Assembly (NCBI GenBank): GCA_045113695.1
Contig: JBGUJG010000130.1
Location: 33,902 to 97,901, forward strand
Direction of reading: 5' to 3'
Length of the DNA stretch: 64,000 bases
Source: UBA4246 sp045113695
GTDB taxonomy: Bacteria > Bacillota > Clostridia > Christensenellales > Aristaeellaceae
The position numbers were made by a program, and so were the translations under genes. A model generated the notes under the pieces. The model searched no databases. It was not told the origin of the DNA and saw only the letters and a list, made by a program, of their open reading frames with translations. Below, piece by piece: positions 25,478 to 34,203 of this stretch; the stretch's first letter is position 1; each line of letters starts with the position of its first letter.

Positions 25478-26155
25478 TTATTCCGACAGAAAAGCGTAGC
25501 GGTCCAGCATCCCTTCCGCAGCGCGGACCGGCTGCGTCCAGCGGGAAAGCGGAACGGCCCACAGGCCGCGGTCGCCTCCTTCCGCCTGGCAGATGACCAG
25601 CGGCACGTGGGTGACCGACTGGACGGCGATCCCCAGAACCTGGAGCTTCTCCCCCTGCCAGGAAACGTAATGTCCCCTGGGCACCCGCATCTCGCCGCTC
25701 AGGCGGGACAGCATGTCCCGGTGGGCCTGATAGAAGGCTTCCCGGTTGAGGCACGCGGACAGGGCGGGGTCGCCGAGGATCTCTTCCGGATACAGCCAGC
25801 ACCCGTCCGCGGGAGCGGGCACGTCCGGCCCGGCAAAGGCCAGGTAAACGTCCTGGATCAGACCCTGCTCCCGGTCCGTCCGGTGCGTGAGCAGGCGCAG
25901 GGCGGATACTTCGATCTGCGCCCCCAGGTGGACGCGGGCCTGGCTGAGCGCCGCCGCCAGGCTGCTTTCTCCCGCGGGAGCATACCCCCACAGAAAATCG
26001 ATGCCGGAGACAGCTTTCTTCCATAATATACGGCCGTCCTGCCTGAGGGGCACCAGCAGCCACGACAGGCGGAAATCTCCCGGCCGCAGGGCGTCCGTTT
26101 CCTCGGCCGTCCGGCCGGTCCGCTTCTCGACCCCGTTGTACAAATCAATCAGCAT
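25478..26155 (-). CDS. Degenerate Nudix-like domain fused to DUF1653
   Basis: A 225-residue protein at the end of the aromatic operon, overlapping aroQ by 11 nt. The N-terminus (LIDLYNGVEKRTGRTAEE ... LRPGDFRLSW) looks like the Nudix hydrolases that act on isopentenyl-diphosphate-like or unknown substrates. The Nudix box is degenerate: after AGES, where REUxEExG is expected, the sequence is SQARVHLG, so the metal-binding Glu residues are missing. The C-terminal ~65 residues (RVPRGHYVSWQGEKLQVLGIA ... LWAVPLSRW) match DUF1653. It is probably catalytically dead as a Nudix enzyme and may bind a ligand; its role is unknown. Confidence 0.65.
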   Translation of the reverse strand: MLIDLYNGVEKRTGRTAEETDALRPGDFRLSWLLVPLRQDGRILWKKAVSGIDFLWGYAPAGESSLAAALSQARVHLGAQIEVSALRLLTHRTDREQGLIQDVYLAFAGPDVPAPADGCWLYPEEILGDPALSACLNREAFYQAHRDMLSRLSGEMRVPRGHYVSWQGEKLQVLGIAVQSVTHVPLVICQAEGGDRGLWAVPLSRWTQPVRAAEGMLDRYAFLSE

Positions 26156-26600
26156 GCTCCCGCTTTTCCTTTCCGATCGTATCGCACAGCCACTGAAGGC
26201 CTTCCCGGTAGCCGTCAAACCCCTTCCCGTAAATGACCTTCTGGGCGTACAGGGAGACATAGGAAAACCGTCGGAAGGCTTCCCTTTGGGAGATATCGGA
26301 CAGATGCACTTCCGCAGTCGGCAGGGCGACCGCCTTGAGGGCGTCCAGGATGGCGACGCTGGTGTGCGTGTACGCCGCGGGGTTGATCAGAATGCCGTCC
26401 GCCGTGTAGAGGGCCTGCTGGATCTTATCCACCAGGGCGCCTTCATGGTTGGACTGGAACAGCTCCACTTCCGCGCCGAGTTCTTCCGCTGTCCTGCGGA
26501 TCACCGCTTCCAGGGCGGCAAAGGACCTGTCCCCGTAAATGGCCGGTTCACGAACCCCCAGCAGGTTCAGGTTCGGTCCGTTCAGTACCAAAATGCGCAT
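26145..26600 (-). CDS. aroQ: 3-dehydroquinate dehydratase, type II
   Basis: A 151-residue type II dehydroquinase that converts 3-dehydroquinate to 3-dehydroshikimate. Family motifs: LNGPNLNLLGVREPAIYG (with the catalytic Tyr), QSNHEGALVDKI, NPAAYTHTSVAI and the EVHLSDISQREAFR lid with catalytic His. The ATG 26600 has GGAGG upstream. Its first 53 nt overlap the 3' end of the aroE-aroK fusion gene in another frame. Confidence 0.96.
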   Translation of the reverse strand: MRILVLNGPNLNLLGVREPAIYGDRSFAALEAVIRRTAEELGAEVELFQSNHEGALVDKIQQALYTADGILINPAAYTHTSVAILDALKAVALPTAEVHLSDISQREAFRRFSYVSLYAQKVIYGKGFDGYREGLQWLCDTIGKEKREHAD

Positions 26601-27825
26601 TGAAATCCTCCAGAATGTTTTTCGCCAGATATTCCAGGGAGCGGTTATTCTCAAAAGCCGCGTCGGCGAGGGCCTGATAATAGGGCATCCTGGCTTCCCG
26701 CATCTTTTCCAGCACCCTGGCGGACTGGGAAAGGGGACGGCCTGCCCGGTCCAGCGCTTCCACCGGCCGGTCGATCAGGCAGATCCAGCCGTTCAGGCGC
26801 ATGATGTCCCGGTTTTCATCCCGCAGCACGGCGCCGCCGCCGGTTGCGATGACGCGGCCTCCTTCCCGGCAGGCTTCCATCAGGGCTTCGGTCTCCCGGT
26901 CGCGGAAGCCCGTCTCGCCGTATTTTTCGAAGATGGCGGGAATCTCCATCTGCGCGTTCCGGACGATCATCGTATCCGTATCCAGGAACGGCCGGTTCAG
27001 GGCCCTTGAAAGCAGCCTGCCGGCGGACGTCTTGCCGCTGCCCGGCATGCCGATCAGGATCAGATTGATCTTTTCCCTGCACAGGGCCCGGTACGCCAGT
27101 TCAGCGCTCTGGACCGGCACCGGCCTGTCCATGAACAGTTCTTCCGCCGCGCAGGCCTGCTCGACCAGCATCCTCAGCCCGTTGGCCCAGCGCAGGCCCC
27201 ATTTTTCGGCCTCCAGCGTGAGCCTCGTGCGCAGGGGGTTGTAAATCACGTCCAGCACCGCTTCCAGCCCGGGCAGACGGTTCAGGTCCAGCAGCGGGGC
27301 CTCGTACTGACCTGGATACATCCCCACCGGAGTCGTGTTGATGACCACCTGGGCATTTTCCGCTGTCCGGTAGACGTTTTCGTAATTGACCGGTCCGGAG
27401 CGGGAGACCCGGTAGATTTTCCTGGCCCCGGCCGCCTGGGCCGCGTACCAGGCCGTGCGGCCGGTGCCGCCGCTGCCCAGGATCAGCACGACCTTTCCTT
27501 CCATGGAAACGCCCGCGTGGTCCGCCATGCTCATCAGCCCGGTGATGTCCGTATTGTCCCCGTACAGGGAACCGTCCCCCCGGCGGACGATGGTGTTGAC
27601 CGCGCCGATCCCCAGCGCCTTTTCCGACACCTCGTCGCACAGCGGGATCACACTCTGCTTGTAGGGGATGGTGACGTTCAGGCCGTCAAATTCCTTCCGC
27701 CTGAGAAAGTCAGCCAGTTCCGACGCGTCCAGATCCTTGAGCCGGTAATCCTGATTGCCCAGAAGCGCGTGCAGCCGGGGCGAAAAGCTGTGTCCCAGCG
27801 GATGGCCGATCAGATAATAGCTCAA
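26548..27825 (-). CDS. Bifunctional shikimate dehydrogenase-shikimate kinase
   Basis: A 425-residue fusion. Residues about 1-255 are shikimate dehydrogenase (AroE): LIGHPLGHSFSPRLH, DGLNVTIPYKQSV with the catalytic Lys, GAVNTIVRR, GDNTDITG and the NADP-binding LILGSGGTGRTAWY. Residues about 256-410 are shikimate kinase (AroK): Walker A LIGMPGSGKTSAGR, DTDTMI, FRDRETEAL, ATGGGAV. Together they convert dehydroshikimate to shikimate 3-phosphate. Such fusions are unusual but not unknown in Clostridia. It starts 3 nt after pheA ends. Confidence 0.93.
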   Translation of the reverse strand: MSYYLIGHPLGHSFSPRLHALLGNQDYRLKDLDASELADFLRRKEFDGLNVTIPYKQSVIPLCDEVSEKALGIGAVNTIVRRGDGSLYGDNTDITGLMSMADHAGVSMEGKVVLILGSGGTGRTAWYAAQAAGARKIYRVSRSGPVNYENVYRTAENAQVVINTTPVGMYPGQYEAPLLDLNRLPGLEAVLDVIYNPLRTRLTLEAEKWGLRWANGLRMLVEQACAAEELFMDRPVPVQSAELAYRALCREKINLILIGMPGSGKTSAGRLLSRALNRPFLDTDTMIVRNAQMEIPAIFEKYGETGFRDRETEALMEACREGGRVIATGGGAVLRDENRDIMRLNGWICLIDRPVEALDRAGRPLSQSARVLEKMREARMPYYQALADAAFENNRSLEYLAKNILEDFNAHFGTERTEPEPAGGS

Positions 27826-27828
27826 CCT

Positions 27829-28950
27829 TTATACCTCCTGATACGCGCCCAGAAACACAAAGAGCGGCAGCTCGGCCGAAAGACTCAGAAGCAGGCGGCG
27901 GACGGCTGGCTCGTTCACGCTGGCCTCCAGGTCCGCATAGAACAGGTAATGGAAATTGGAGCCCTCGTCCGGCCGGGACTCCAACTTGGTCAGGTTCAGG
28001 CTGCCGACGGCAAAGCGGCCCAGCACCCGGCTCAGCGCACCCGGCTCATCCGGCAGGCTGAACAGAAGCGACAGCTTGTTGGCCCCGGGATAGATGCGCG
28101 GCTCCTTGCCGATGATGATGAAACGGGTGTAATTGTTGTCCGTATTCTGGATATGGCTGCGCAGGATGTTCAGGTTATACTGCGCGGCGCAGCTTTCGGA
28201 AGAAATGGCGGCCACCGCCGGGTCCCCGGAGGCGGCGACCTCCCGCGCGGCCATCGCCGTGTTGGCGCAGACGCGGGTCTTCACCCCCGGAAGGCTTTTC
28301 AGAAACCTGCTGCACTGGCCGAGGGCCTGCTCATGGGACAGGATGACCCGGATGTCCGAAAGCTCTGTTCCTTTTTTCGCCAGCAGATGGTGCCGCACAT
28401 GCAGCTTGACCGACCGGACAATAAAAAAGGAGTGGGAGCGCATCAGGTCATAGACCTTCGTCACCGAGCCGTGCGCGCTGTTTTCGATCGGCAGTACGCC
28501 GAAACGGGCCTCTCCCTTTTCCACCGCCTCGAACACGTCGTCGAAGGTGTCCTGATAAACGATGTCTGCGAAGCGGAAAGCCCGGTCCGCCGCGGCCTGG
28601 GAATAAGCCCCTTCCACCCCCTGACAGGCGACCCGGGCGGCATGCGGGAAACCGTTCTCATCCTCCGCCGGCAGGGTAAACCCGTTTTCGTCCGTCAGCA
28701 GCTGGAGCTGGTAGGCGCGGGACAGCTGCATGATCTCGCCGTAGAGCAGGCGGGCATATTCGGCCATATCGCCGGCGCTTTCGCTGACCCGGGCCAGGAT
28801 CTTCCTCTCCCGCGCCCCGTCATAGACCGGCATGCCCGCTTCCTTTTTGTAGGCCGCCACCCGGGCGGACAGCTCCATCCGCCTGAGGAACAGCGGCAGC
28901 AGCTGATCGTCCACCTGGCTGATCTGTTCGCGGATTTCCGAAAGTTCCAT
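27829..28950 (-). CDS. pheA: Bifunctional chorismate mutase-prephenate dehydratase
   Basis: A 373-residue P-protein. Residues 1-85 are an AroQ-class chorismate mutase (LSEIREQISQVDDQLLPLFLRRMEL). Residues about 95-275 are prephenate dehydratase (GVEGAYSQAAADRAF, PIENSAHGSV, and the catalytic NNYTRF). Residues about 285-365 form an ACT domain with NLTKLESRP, the phenylalanine-binding motif for feedback inhibition. It makes phenylpyruvate from chorismate. It lies 9 nt after aroC. Confidence 0.95.
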   Translation of the reverse strand: MELSEIREQISQVDDQLLPLFLRRMELSARVAAYKKEAGMPVYDGARERKILARVSESAGDMAEYARLLYGEIMQLSRAYQLQLLTDENGFTLPAEDENGFPHAARVACQGVEGAYSQAAADRAFRFADIVYQDTFDDVFEAVEKGEARFGVLPIENSAHGSVTKVYDLMRSHSFFIVRSVKLHVRHHLLAKKGTELSDIRVILSHEQALGQCSRFLKSLPGVKTRVCANTAMAAREVAASGDPAVAAISSESCAAQYNLNILRSHIQNTDNNYTRFIIIGKEPRIYPGANKLSLLFSLPDEPGALSRVLGRFAVGSLNLTKLESRPDEGSNFHYLFYADLEASVNEPAVRRLLLSLSAELPLFVFLGAYQEV

Positions 28951-28959
28951 GAATTCCTC

Positions 28960-30027
28960 CTATAGCAGCAGGTCGGCCAGGGCCAGGGCGGCGGCGGCTT
29001 CCACGCAGGGAACCGCGCGGATCGCCACGCAGGGATCGTGCCGCCCGCTGATGACGAGCTCTCTGTCCTCCATTTTGGACAGGCTGACCGACTGCTGGGG
29101 CCGGGCGATCGACGGGGTCGGTTTGAAAGCCGCACGGAAAATCAGCGGAGCTCCGCTGGAAAGCCCGCCCAGGATCCCCCCGGCATGGTTGGACAGAAGC
29201 ACCACCTGCCCGTCCCGCACCCGGTAGGGATCGTTGTTCTCGGAACCGCGCAGGGCCGAGGCGGCAAACCCTTCGCCGAACTCGATCCCCTTGACGGCGG
29301 GAATCGCGAAAACCGCCTGAGCGATCCGGTTTTCCAGGCCGTCGAACATCGGGCCGCCGAGGCCAACCGGCAGATGGAGCACGGCGCACTCCACCGCGCC
29401 GCCGACAGAGTCCTGAAGCCGGCGCATTTCTTCCGCCTTTTCCAGCATCTTCTGTCCCCGTTCCGGATCGAATACCGGAAATCCTTCCAGGAGCCTGTCC
29501 AGCGCCGCGTCATCCGTCCACATCAGGTCCATCGGCTCGTCCCGGACGTCCCCCACGGCCAGCAGATGGGCGCCGATGCGGACGCCCCGGCGCGCAAGCA
29601 GCTGCAGCAGGATGCCGCCCGCCGCGCAGAGCGGGGCGGTCAGCCGGGCGGAAAAATGCCCGCCGCCCCGGACGTCCTGAAAGCCCCGGAATTTGACCGC
29701 CGCCGGATAATCGGCGTGCCCCGGGCGGGGAACGTCGCGCAGCTGCTCATAATCGCCGGAGCGTGTATCCGCGTTGTCGATCAGCACGCACAGCGGCGCG
29801 CCGCAGGTCATTCCGTTCAGCACCCCGGAAACGATGCGGGGCGCGTCCGTCTCCCGGCGCTGCGTGGCGCCCTTCTGCCCTGGGGCGCGGCGGGCGAGAA
29901 AACGCCCGAGCGCTCCGGTGTCCACCGGCTCGCCTGCCGGCAGGCCGTCGATCACGCAGCCGATCTTTTCCCCGTGGGACTGGCCGAAAATGCTGACCTG
30001 AATCTTATTCCCGAATGCCGACGACAT
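28960..30027 (-). CDS. aroC: Chorismate synthase
   Basis: A 355-residue FMN-dependent enzyme that converts EPSP to chorismate. Seen: FGQSHGEKIGCVIDGLPAG, RRAPGQKGATQRRE, PGHADYPAAVKF, DVRGGGHFSARLTAP and the late RHDPCVAIRAVPCVEA. The ATG 30027 (MSSAFGNKI) is preceded by GGGAGG. Its first 23 nt overlap the aroA 3' end. Two Cys residues near the C-terminus are normal for the family variant. Confidence 0.96.
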   Translation of the reverse strand: MSSAFGNKIQVSIFGQSHGEKIGCVIDGLPAGEPVDTGALGRFLARRAPGQKGATQRRETDAPRIVSGVLNGMTCGAPLCVLIDNADTRSGDYEQLRDVPRPGHADYPAAVKFRGFQDVRGGGHFSARLTAPLCAAGGILLQLLARRGVRIGAHLLAVGDVRDEPMDLMWTDDAALDRLLEGFPVFDPERGQKMLEKAEEMRRLQDSVGGAVECAVLHLPVGLGGPMFDGLENRIAQAVFAIPAVKGIEFGEGFAASALRGSENNDPYRVRDGQVVLLSNHAGGILGGLSSGAPLIFRAAFKPTPSIARPQQSVSLSKMEDRELVISGRHDPCVAIRAVPCVEAAAALALADLLL

Positions 30028-31273
30028 CGAACCTGCCTCCCAGCGCTGTGATATCGTCCCAGAAGGACGGATAGGATTTCCGGACGGCTTCCGCGTCCCC
30101 GATTTCACTGGGCCCCGTACAGCGGGAAGCGCCCACCGCGGCGGCCATCACGATCCGGTGGTCTCCGCAGCCGTTTACCCGGCCGCCCGGACAGGCGGCG
30201 CAGCCCCGGATGATCAGGCTGTCCCCTTCGACCGCCGCCCGGCCGCCCAGGGCATTCACCATCGCACAGACGCTTTCCAGCCGGTCGCTCTCCTTGAGGC
30301 GGAGCCGCCCGGCGCCGGACAGGACGCTCGTCCCCTCCGCGTGCATCAGCAGGGCGGCCAGCGCCGGCACCATGTCCGGGATGCCGGAAACGTCCTCCGC
30401 CAGGGCGGAAAGCCTGTCCGCCCGCAGGACCGTGACCGAACCGTCCCGTGCGGACACCCTTGCGTCCATCCTCTCAAGCAGCGTTATGATCCGCCTGTCT
30501 CCCTGGACGCTGTCCATCCTGAGCCCCTTGACCGTGACCGGCCCGCTCAGGGCGCCCAGCGCCAGGGGGAACGCCGCGCCGGACCAGTCACCCTCCGCCG
30601 CAAGACGGCCGGGGCTCCGGTAAGCCTGCCCGCCGGGCACGGTAATTTCACCGTCCGTCATGGCCGTTTTCACCCCAAAGGCAGCCATCGCTTCCCGCGT
30701 CATGGCAATATAGCCGGCGGATTCCAGCCTGCCCCGGATGCCGACAGACACCTCGCCGGCCAGCGGCGCGGCCAGCATCAGCCCTGTAAAGTACTGGGAA
30801 CTGACGTTGCCCGGCAGGGAATAACGCCCCCCGGTCAGCCCGCCGGACACCGTGAGCGGCAGCCGGTCGCCCGAAACGGAAACCCCGTGGGCAGAAAGCT
30901 GTTCCGTCAGGTCCGAAAGCGGACGCTCCGGCAGCCTGCCGCGCCCGGTCAGGGAAGCGCCGGAAAGGGCCGCCGCCACCGGCAGCAGAAAGCGCAGGGT
31001 GGAGCCGCTCTCCCCGCAGTCCAGCAGGGGAAGGCCGGACGGTTTTCCGTGGATGGGTCTGACCCGGACGCTTTCCCCCGTTTTTTCAAACCCTGCCCCC
31101 AGGGCCGTCAGGCAAGCCGCCGTCGCCTCCATATCGGCGTTCCAGGCGGACAGGCCGATGTCCGTTTCCCGGTCCGCCAGGGCGGCGCAGATCAGCAGCC
31201 TGTGCGCGGCGGACTTGGAAGGCTGGGCTGGAAGGGTCCCTTCCGCCCGGAAAGGAGATATCAGCGCCTTCAT
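30005..31273 (-). CDS. aroA: EPSP synthase (3-phosphoshikimate 1-carboxyvinyltransferase)
   Basis: A 422-residue enzyme that adds enolpyruvate to shikimate 3-phosphate. Conserved segments: PSKSAAHRLLICAAL (Lys and Ser/Arg substrate contacts), LDCGESGSTLRFLLPVAAAL, GNVSSQYFTGLMLAAPL, LRLKESDRL and CGDHRIVMAAAV. LDCGESGST is the variant of the usual D/N-x-G-N-A/S-G-T loop seen in class II-like enzymes. It overlaps aroB by the sequence ATGA. Confidence 0.96.
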   Translation of the reverse strand: MKALISPFRAEGTLPAQPSKSAAHRLLICAALADRETDIGLSAWNADMEATAACLTALGAGFEKTGESVRVRPIHGKPSGLPLLDCGESGSTLRFLLPVAAALSGASLTGRGRLPERPLSDLTEQLSAHGVSVSGDRLPLTVSGGLTGGRYSLPGNVSSQYFTGLMLAAPLAGEVSVGIRGRLESAGYIAMTREAMAAFGVKTAMTDGEITVPGGQAYRSPGRLAAEGDWSGAAFPLALGALSGPVTVKGLRMDSVQGDRRIITLLERMDARVSARDGSVTVLRADRLSALAEDVSGIPDMVPALAALLMHAEGTSVLSGAGRLRLKESDRLESVCAMVNALGGRAAVEGDSLIIRGCAACPGGRVNGCGDHRIVMAAAVGASRCTGPSEIGDAEAVRKSYPSFWDDITALGGRFDVVGIRE

Positions 31274-32325
31274 GGATTCAGCCCCATTTCCACATAATCC
31301 CTCAGCTGAGAAACCGGCAGCATATGAAGTTCCGCTTCCCCAAGCCCCAGGGGAACGCAGACCCCGATGGCGCCGCCCAGGCGTTTTTTATCCCGGAGGA
31401 CGGCGACCAGAACGTCGTCCGCGCAGAATCCGGTATCCGCCGGCAGGCCGTTTGCCCGAACCCCTTCCAGAATAATCGCTTCATCCAGTTTCGTCAACCC
31501 CATTTTCCGGGCCGCCCGGGTCTCGGCCGCCATGCCGATGGCCACGGCGTGGCCGTGGGGCAGGGAAAACTGACTCAGCAGCTCGACCGCGTGGCCGATG
31601 GTGTGGCCGAAGTTCAGCAGCTGCCGTTTGCCCCTGTCTTTTTCGTCCCCGACGACGAAGGAGCGCTTGATTTCAATATTCCGCCCGACCAGCTCCTCCG
31701 TCCGGTCCCGCCAGGCGCCCTGCGCCAGCAGCCCGAACATTTCCCCGTCACGGAGGACGCCGTGCTTGAGCATCTCTCCCGCCCCGTCGTGCCAGCGGTC
31801 CTGCGGCAGGGTATCGAACGTCCCCGGATCGCAGAGAACGAGCAGGGGCTGATGAAACGCGCCGACCATGTTTTTGCCTTCCGGCATGTCGATCGCCGTC
31901 TTCCCGCCGACGGACGCGTCCACCGCGCACAGCAGGGTGGTCGGCACCTGCACGAACGGGATGCCGCGCTGGTAAGTCGCCGCCGCAAAGCCGGCCATGT
32001 CCCCCACCACGCCGCCGCCCAGGGCGACCAGCAGGTCGGACCGGGTCAGCCCCGTGCGGATCAGGAAGCGCTGGACGGCGATGTACGTCTCCGCGTTCTT
32101 GTTTTCCTCTCCCGCCGGCATCACAAAGCTGTCCGCTTCAAAGCCGGCCCGCTTCAGGGAGTCCAGCGCCCGGTTCAGATACAGCGGGGCGACCGTGCTG
32201 TCCGTCACCACGGCGGCGCGGCACGGCGCGTGGACCTGCGCGGCCTTTTCCCCCAGGCTGTCCAGCAGGCCCCGCCCGATCAGGGCCTGATAGGGGTGTT
32301 CCGTCGGAATATCGACGATCCTCAT
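31270..32325 (-). CDS. aroB: 3-dehydroquinate synthase
   Basis: A 351-residue NAD- and metal-dependent enzyme that cyclises DAHP to 3-dehydroquinate. Motifs: GGGVVGDMAGFAAATYQRGI, VPTTLLCAVDASVGGKTAIDM, GKNMVGAFHQP, the metal ligands E (GAGEMLKHGV), H (NFGHTIGHAVE) and H (PHGHAVAIGM). It overlaps tyrA and aroA by 4 nt on either side. Confidence 0.96.
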   Translation of the reverse strand: MRIVDIPTEHPYQALIGRGLLDSLGEKAAQVHAPCRAAVVTDSTVAPLYLNRALDSLKRAGFEADSFVMPAGEENKNAETYIAVQRFLIRTGLTRSDLLVALGGGVVGDMAGFAAATYQRGIPFVQVPTTLLCAVDASVGGKTAIDMPEGKNMVGAFHQPLLVLCDPGTFDTLPQDRWHDGAGEMLKHGVLRDGEMFGLLAQGAWRDRTEELVGRNIEIKRSFVVGDEKDRGKRQLLNFGHTIGHAVELLSQFSLPHGHAVAIGMAAETRAARKMGLTKLDEAIILEGVRANGLPADTGFCADDVLVAVLRDKKRLGGAIGVCVPLGLGEAELHMLPVSQLRDYVEMGLNP

Positions 32326-33164
32326 TTCCGGTCCTCCCTGTCCATCTTCTCCTTGGTCTCCCTGCCCTCCCGGAGCAGGGCGCGCATCTTTTCCCAGTCG
32401 CTCTTTTCCAGGGCGTCCCGGTAAGGAATCAGACGCTGGATCAGGCCGTTCAGCTCCGCCAGCAGGTTTTCCCGGTTATCCATGAACAGCTCCGTCCACA
32501 TGTCCTCATTCAGGAAGCTGACGCGGGTCATGTCCCGGAAGCTGCCGGCGGAATAGCCTTTATGCTGCAGGGACAGCGGGGCTTTCACATAGGCGCTGGA
32601 GACGACATGGGCCAGCTGGCTGGTCAGGGCGATCATCTCGTCGTGGTGTTCCGGCGTGGTGACCTCGTAGCGCCCGAAGCCCGCCGCGTCCAGCACTTTT
32701 TTAAGCTTCTGCAGCTGGCCGAGCGTCACGTCTTTCCTGGGGCAGAGGATCATCGACGCTTTTTTGAACATCGTGTCGTTGGAAAAATCCAGGCCGATCT
32801 TCGCGATGCCGTCCATCGGGTGGCCGCCGACAAAGGCAAAGCCGTACTGGTCGGCCGTCTCCCAGGCCGGGGCGCAGACCGCCCGCTTGACCCCGCAGGT
32901 ATCCATGACCACCGTATCCGCGGCGATCTGCGGGCCGTGATCGCGCAGCCAGTCGACCGTGCCCTGGGGATAGATACACAGCAGGATCACTTCGCACCGC
33001 CCGACCGTACCGTCCGTCAGCTCCCCGTCGATCAGGCCGAGCTGCAGGGCCTTTGCCAGCGTTTCCGGGTTCCGGTCCGTTCCGTAGATGCAGAAACCGC
33101 TCCGCTTCATGATCCGGGCCATCGACCCGCCGATCAGGCCAAGCCCGACAATGCCTACCGTCAT
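32322..33164 (-). CDS. tyrA: Prephenate dehydrogenase
   Basis: A 280-residue enzyme, first gene of the operon, that oxidatively decarboxylates prephenate to 4-hydroxyphenylpyruvate. The N-terminal Rossmann motif is GIVGLGLIGGSMA, with GTDRN at the end of the second strand indicating cofactor selection. GGHPMDGIAKIG contains the catalytic His, and ALTSQLAHVVSSAY is typical of the C-terminal domain. There is no ACT domain, so no built-in tyrosine feedback domain. The ATG 33164 is preceded by AAGGAAGG; the ATG at 33212 is less likely. Confidence 0.94.
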   Translation of the reverse strand: MTVGIVGLGLIGGSMARIMKRSGFCIYGTDRNPETLAKALQLGLIDGELTDGTVGRCEVILLCIYPQGTVDWLRDHGPQIAADTVVMDTCGVKRAVCAPAWETADQYGFAFVGGHPMDGIAKIGLDFSNDTMFKKASMILCPRKDVTLGQLQKLKKVLDAAGFGRYEVTTPEHHDEMIALTSQLAHVVSSAYVKAPLSLQHKGYSAGSFRDMTRVSFLNEDMWTELFMDNRENLLAELNGLIQRLIPYRDALEKSDWEKMRALLREGRETKEKMDREDRK

Positions 33165-33212
33165 GCGATCCTTCCTTTCCGTTCCGGGCGGTTTCCCGCG
33201 TCCAATGAGCAA

Positions 33213-33242
33213 TCTGCCGGACGATTCGCATCATCCGGCAGA
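33213..33242 (-). promoter_or_regulatory. Hairpin in the tyrA operon leader
   Basis: TCTGCCGGA (33213-33221) and TCCGGCAGA (33234-33242) form a perfect 9-bp stem with a 12-nt loop, about 50 nt upstream of the tyrA start. It could be a leader structure or the end of the adjacent repeat. No T-box or leader peptide rich in aromatic codons was recognised. Confidence 0.4.
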
Positions 33243-33487
33243 CGTAATACAGGCAAGAGGTAATAGGCAGTAGGAAACAGGCAATAGGCAGTAGGAAAGA
33301 GTGAAGAGTTTTCGCTCGCTTTGCTCGCAGAGTGGAGAATGCAGATATGATATGGTTTCTGATCATTGGGAAACCGGCTCCATCTCCACTCTTTACCTTA
33401 GCAAGCGCCAGCAAATCATCTACTGCCTGCTGCCTATTGCCTAATGACTAAAAACCTCCTACTTCCTACCTCCTAACTCCTACCTCT
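33243..33487. repeat. Purine-rich repeat element, copy 1
   Basis: The spacer between livF1 and tyrA is almost entirely repetitive. GGYAATAGGCAGTAGGAAA occurs twice in tandem (33259 and 33280 starts). A core of GCTCGCAGAGTGGAGAATG follows. On the right side are complementary CTACTGCCTGCTGCCTATTGCC (33420-33441) and a run of CTCCTAC-type units (33454-33487). The ends are thus inverted relative to each other. A related copy lies at 37123-37235. No ORF of consequence is present. Confidence 0.65.
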
Positions 33488-33489
33488 GT

Positions 33490-34203
33490 TCAGCCTTTGG
33501 CTGATCCCAGATACGCCGCCTTGATGCCCGGGTCGTTCAGCAGCTCAGCCCCGGTGCCCTGCATGCCGAGGAAGCCGGTTTCCAGCACGAACGCGAAGTC
33601 CGCGATCTTGAGGGCGGCGTTGGCGTTCTGCTCGACCAGGAGGATGGTGATGCCTTCCTCGTGCAGGGTCTGGATGATGCGGAAAATGTCCCGGATGACC
33701 AGCGGGGCCAGGCCCAGGGAGGGCTCGTCCATCATCAGGATCTCGGGGCGCATCATCAGCGCCCGGCCGACCGCCAGCATCTGCTGTTCGCCGCCGGACA
33801 GGGTGCCGGCCAGCTGCCAGTGGCGCTCCTTGAGGCGGGGAAAGAGCTGGTACACATGCTCGATATCCGCCGTCAGGTCGTCCTTGCGCAGGTACGCGCC
33901 GATTTTGAGGTTTTCCAGCACCGTCAGGTTCGGGAACACGCGGCGTCCCTCCGGCACCATGCAGATGCCTTCGGACACGATCTTCTGCGGGCTCTGGCCG
34001 TTGATGACGTTGCCGTCATAGGTGATCGTGCCGGACTTGACCGGCACCAGGCCGCTGATGGCCCGGAGCGTCGTCGATTTTCCCGCCCCGTTGGCGCCGA
34101 TGAGGGTGACGATGCTGCCTTTCTCGACCTCGAAGGAGATGCCCTTGAGGGCTTCGATGCCCCCGTAGCTGACCTTGAGGTTCATTACCTTGAGCAGGCT
34201 CAT
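33490..34203 (-). CDS. livF: Branched-chain amino acid ABC transporter ATPase LivF (system 1)
   Basis: A 237-residue ATPase: Walker A GANGAGKST, signature LSGGEQQMLAVGRAL, Walker B LMMDEPSLGLAP, H-loop LLVEQNA. The EQQML signature and FVLETG ending are LivF-specific. It overlaps livG by ATGA and is last in the livJHMGF operon of system 1. Confidence 0.94.
   Translation of the reverse strand: MSLLKVMNLKVSYGGIEALKGISFEVEKGSIVTLIGANGAGKSTTLRAISGLVPVKSGTITYDGNVINGQSPQKIVSEGICMVPEGRRVFPNLTVLENLKIGAYLRKDDLTADIEHVYQLFPRLKERHWQLAGTLSGGEQQMLAVGRALMMRPEILMMDEPSLGLAPLVIRDIFRIIQTLHEEGITILLVEQNANAALKIADFAFVLETGFLGMQGTGAELLNDPGIKAAYLGSAKG

Noticed and set aside
33165..33260. Possible T-box or attenuator upstream of tyrA
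   Set aside because: Only one hairpin and repeat DNA are visible; no T-box sequence or aromatic-codon leader peptide was found.
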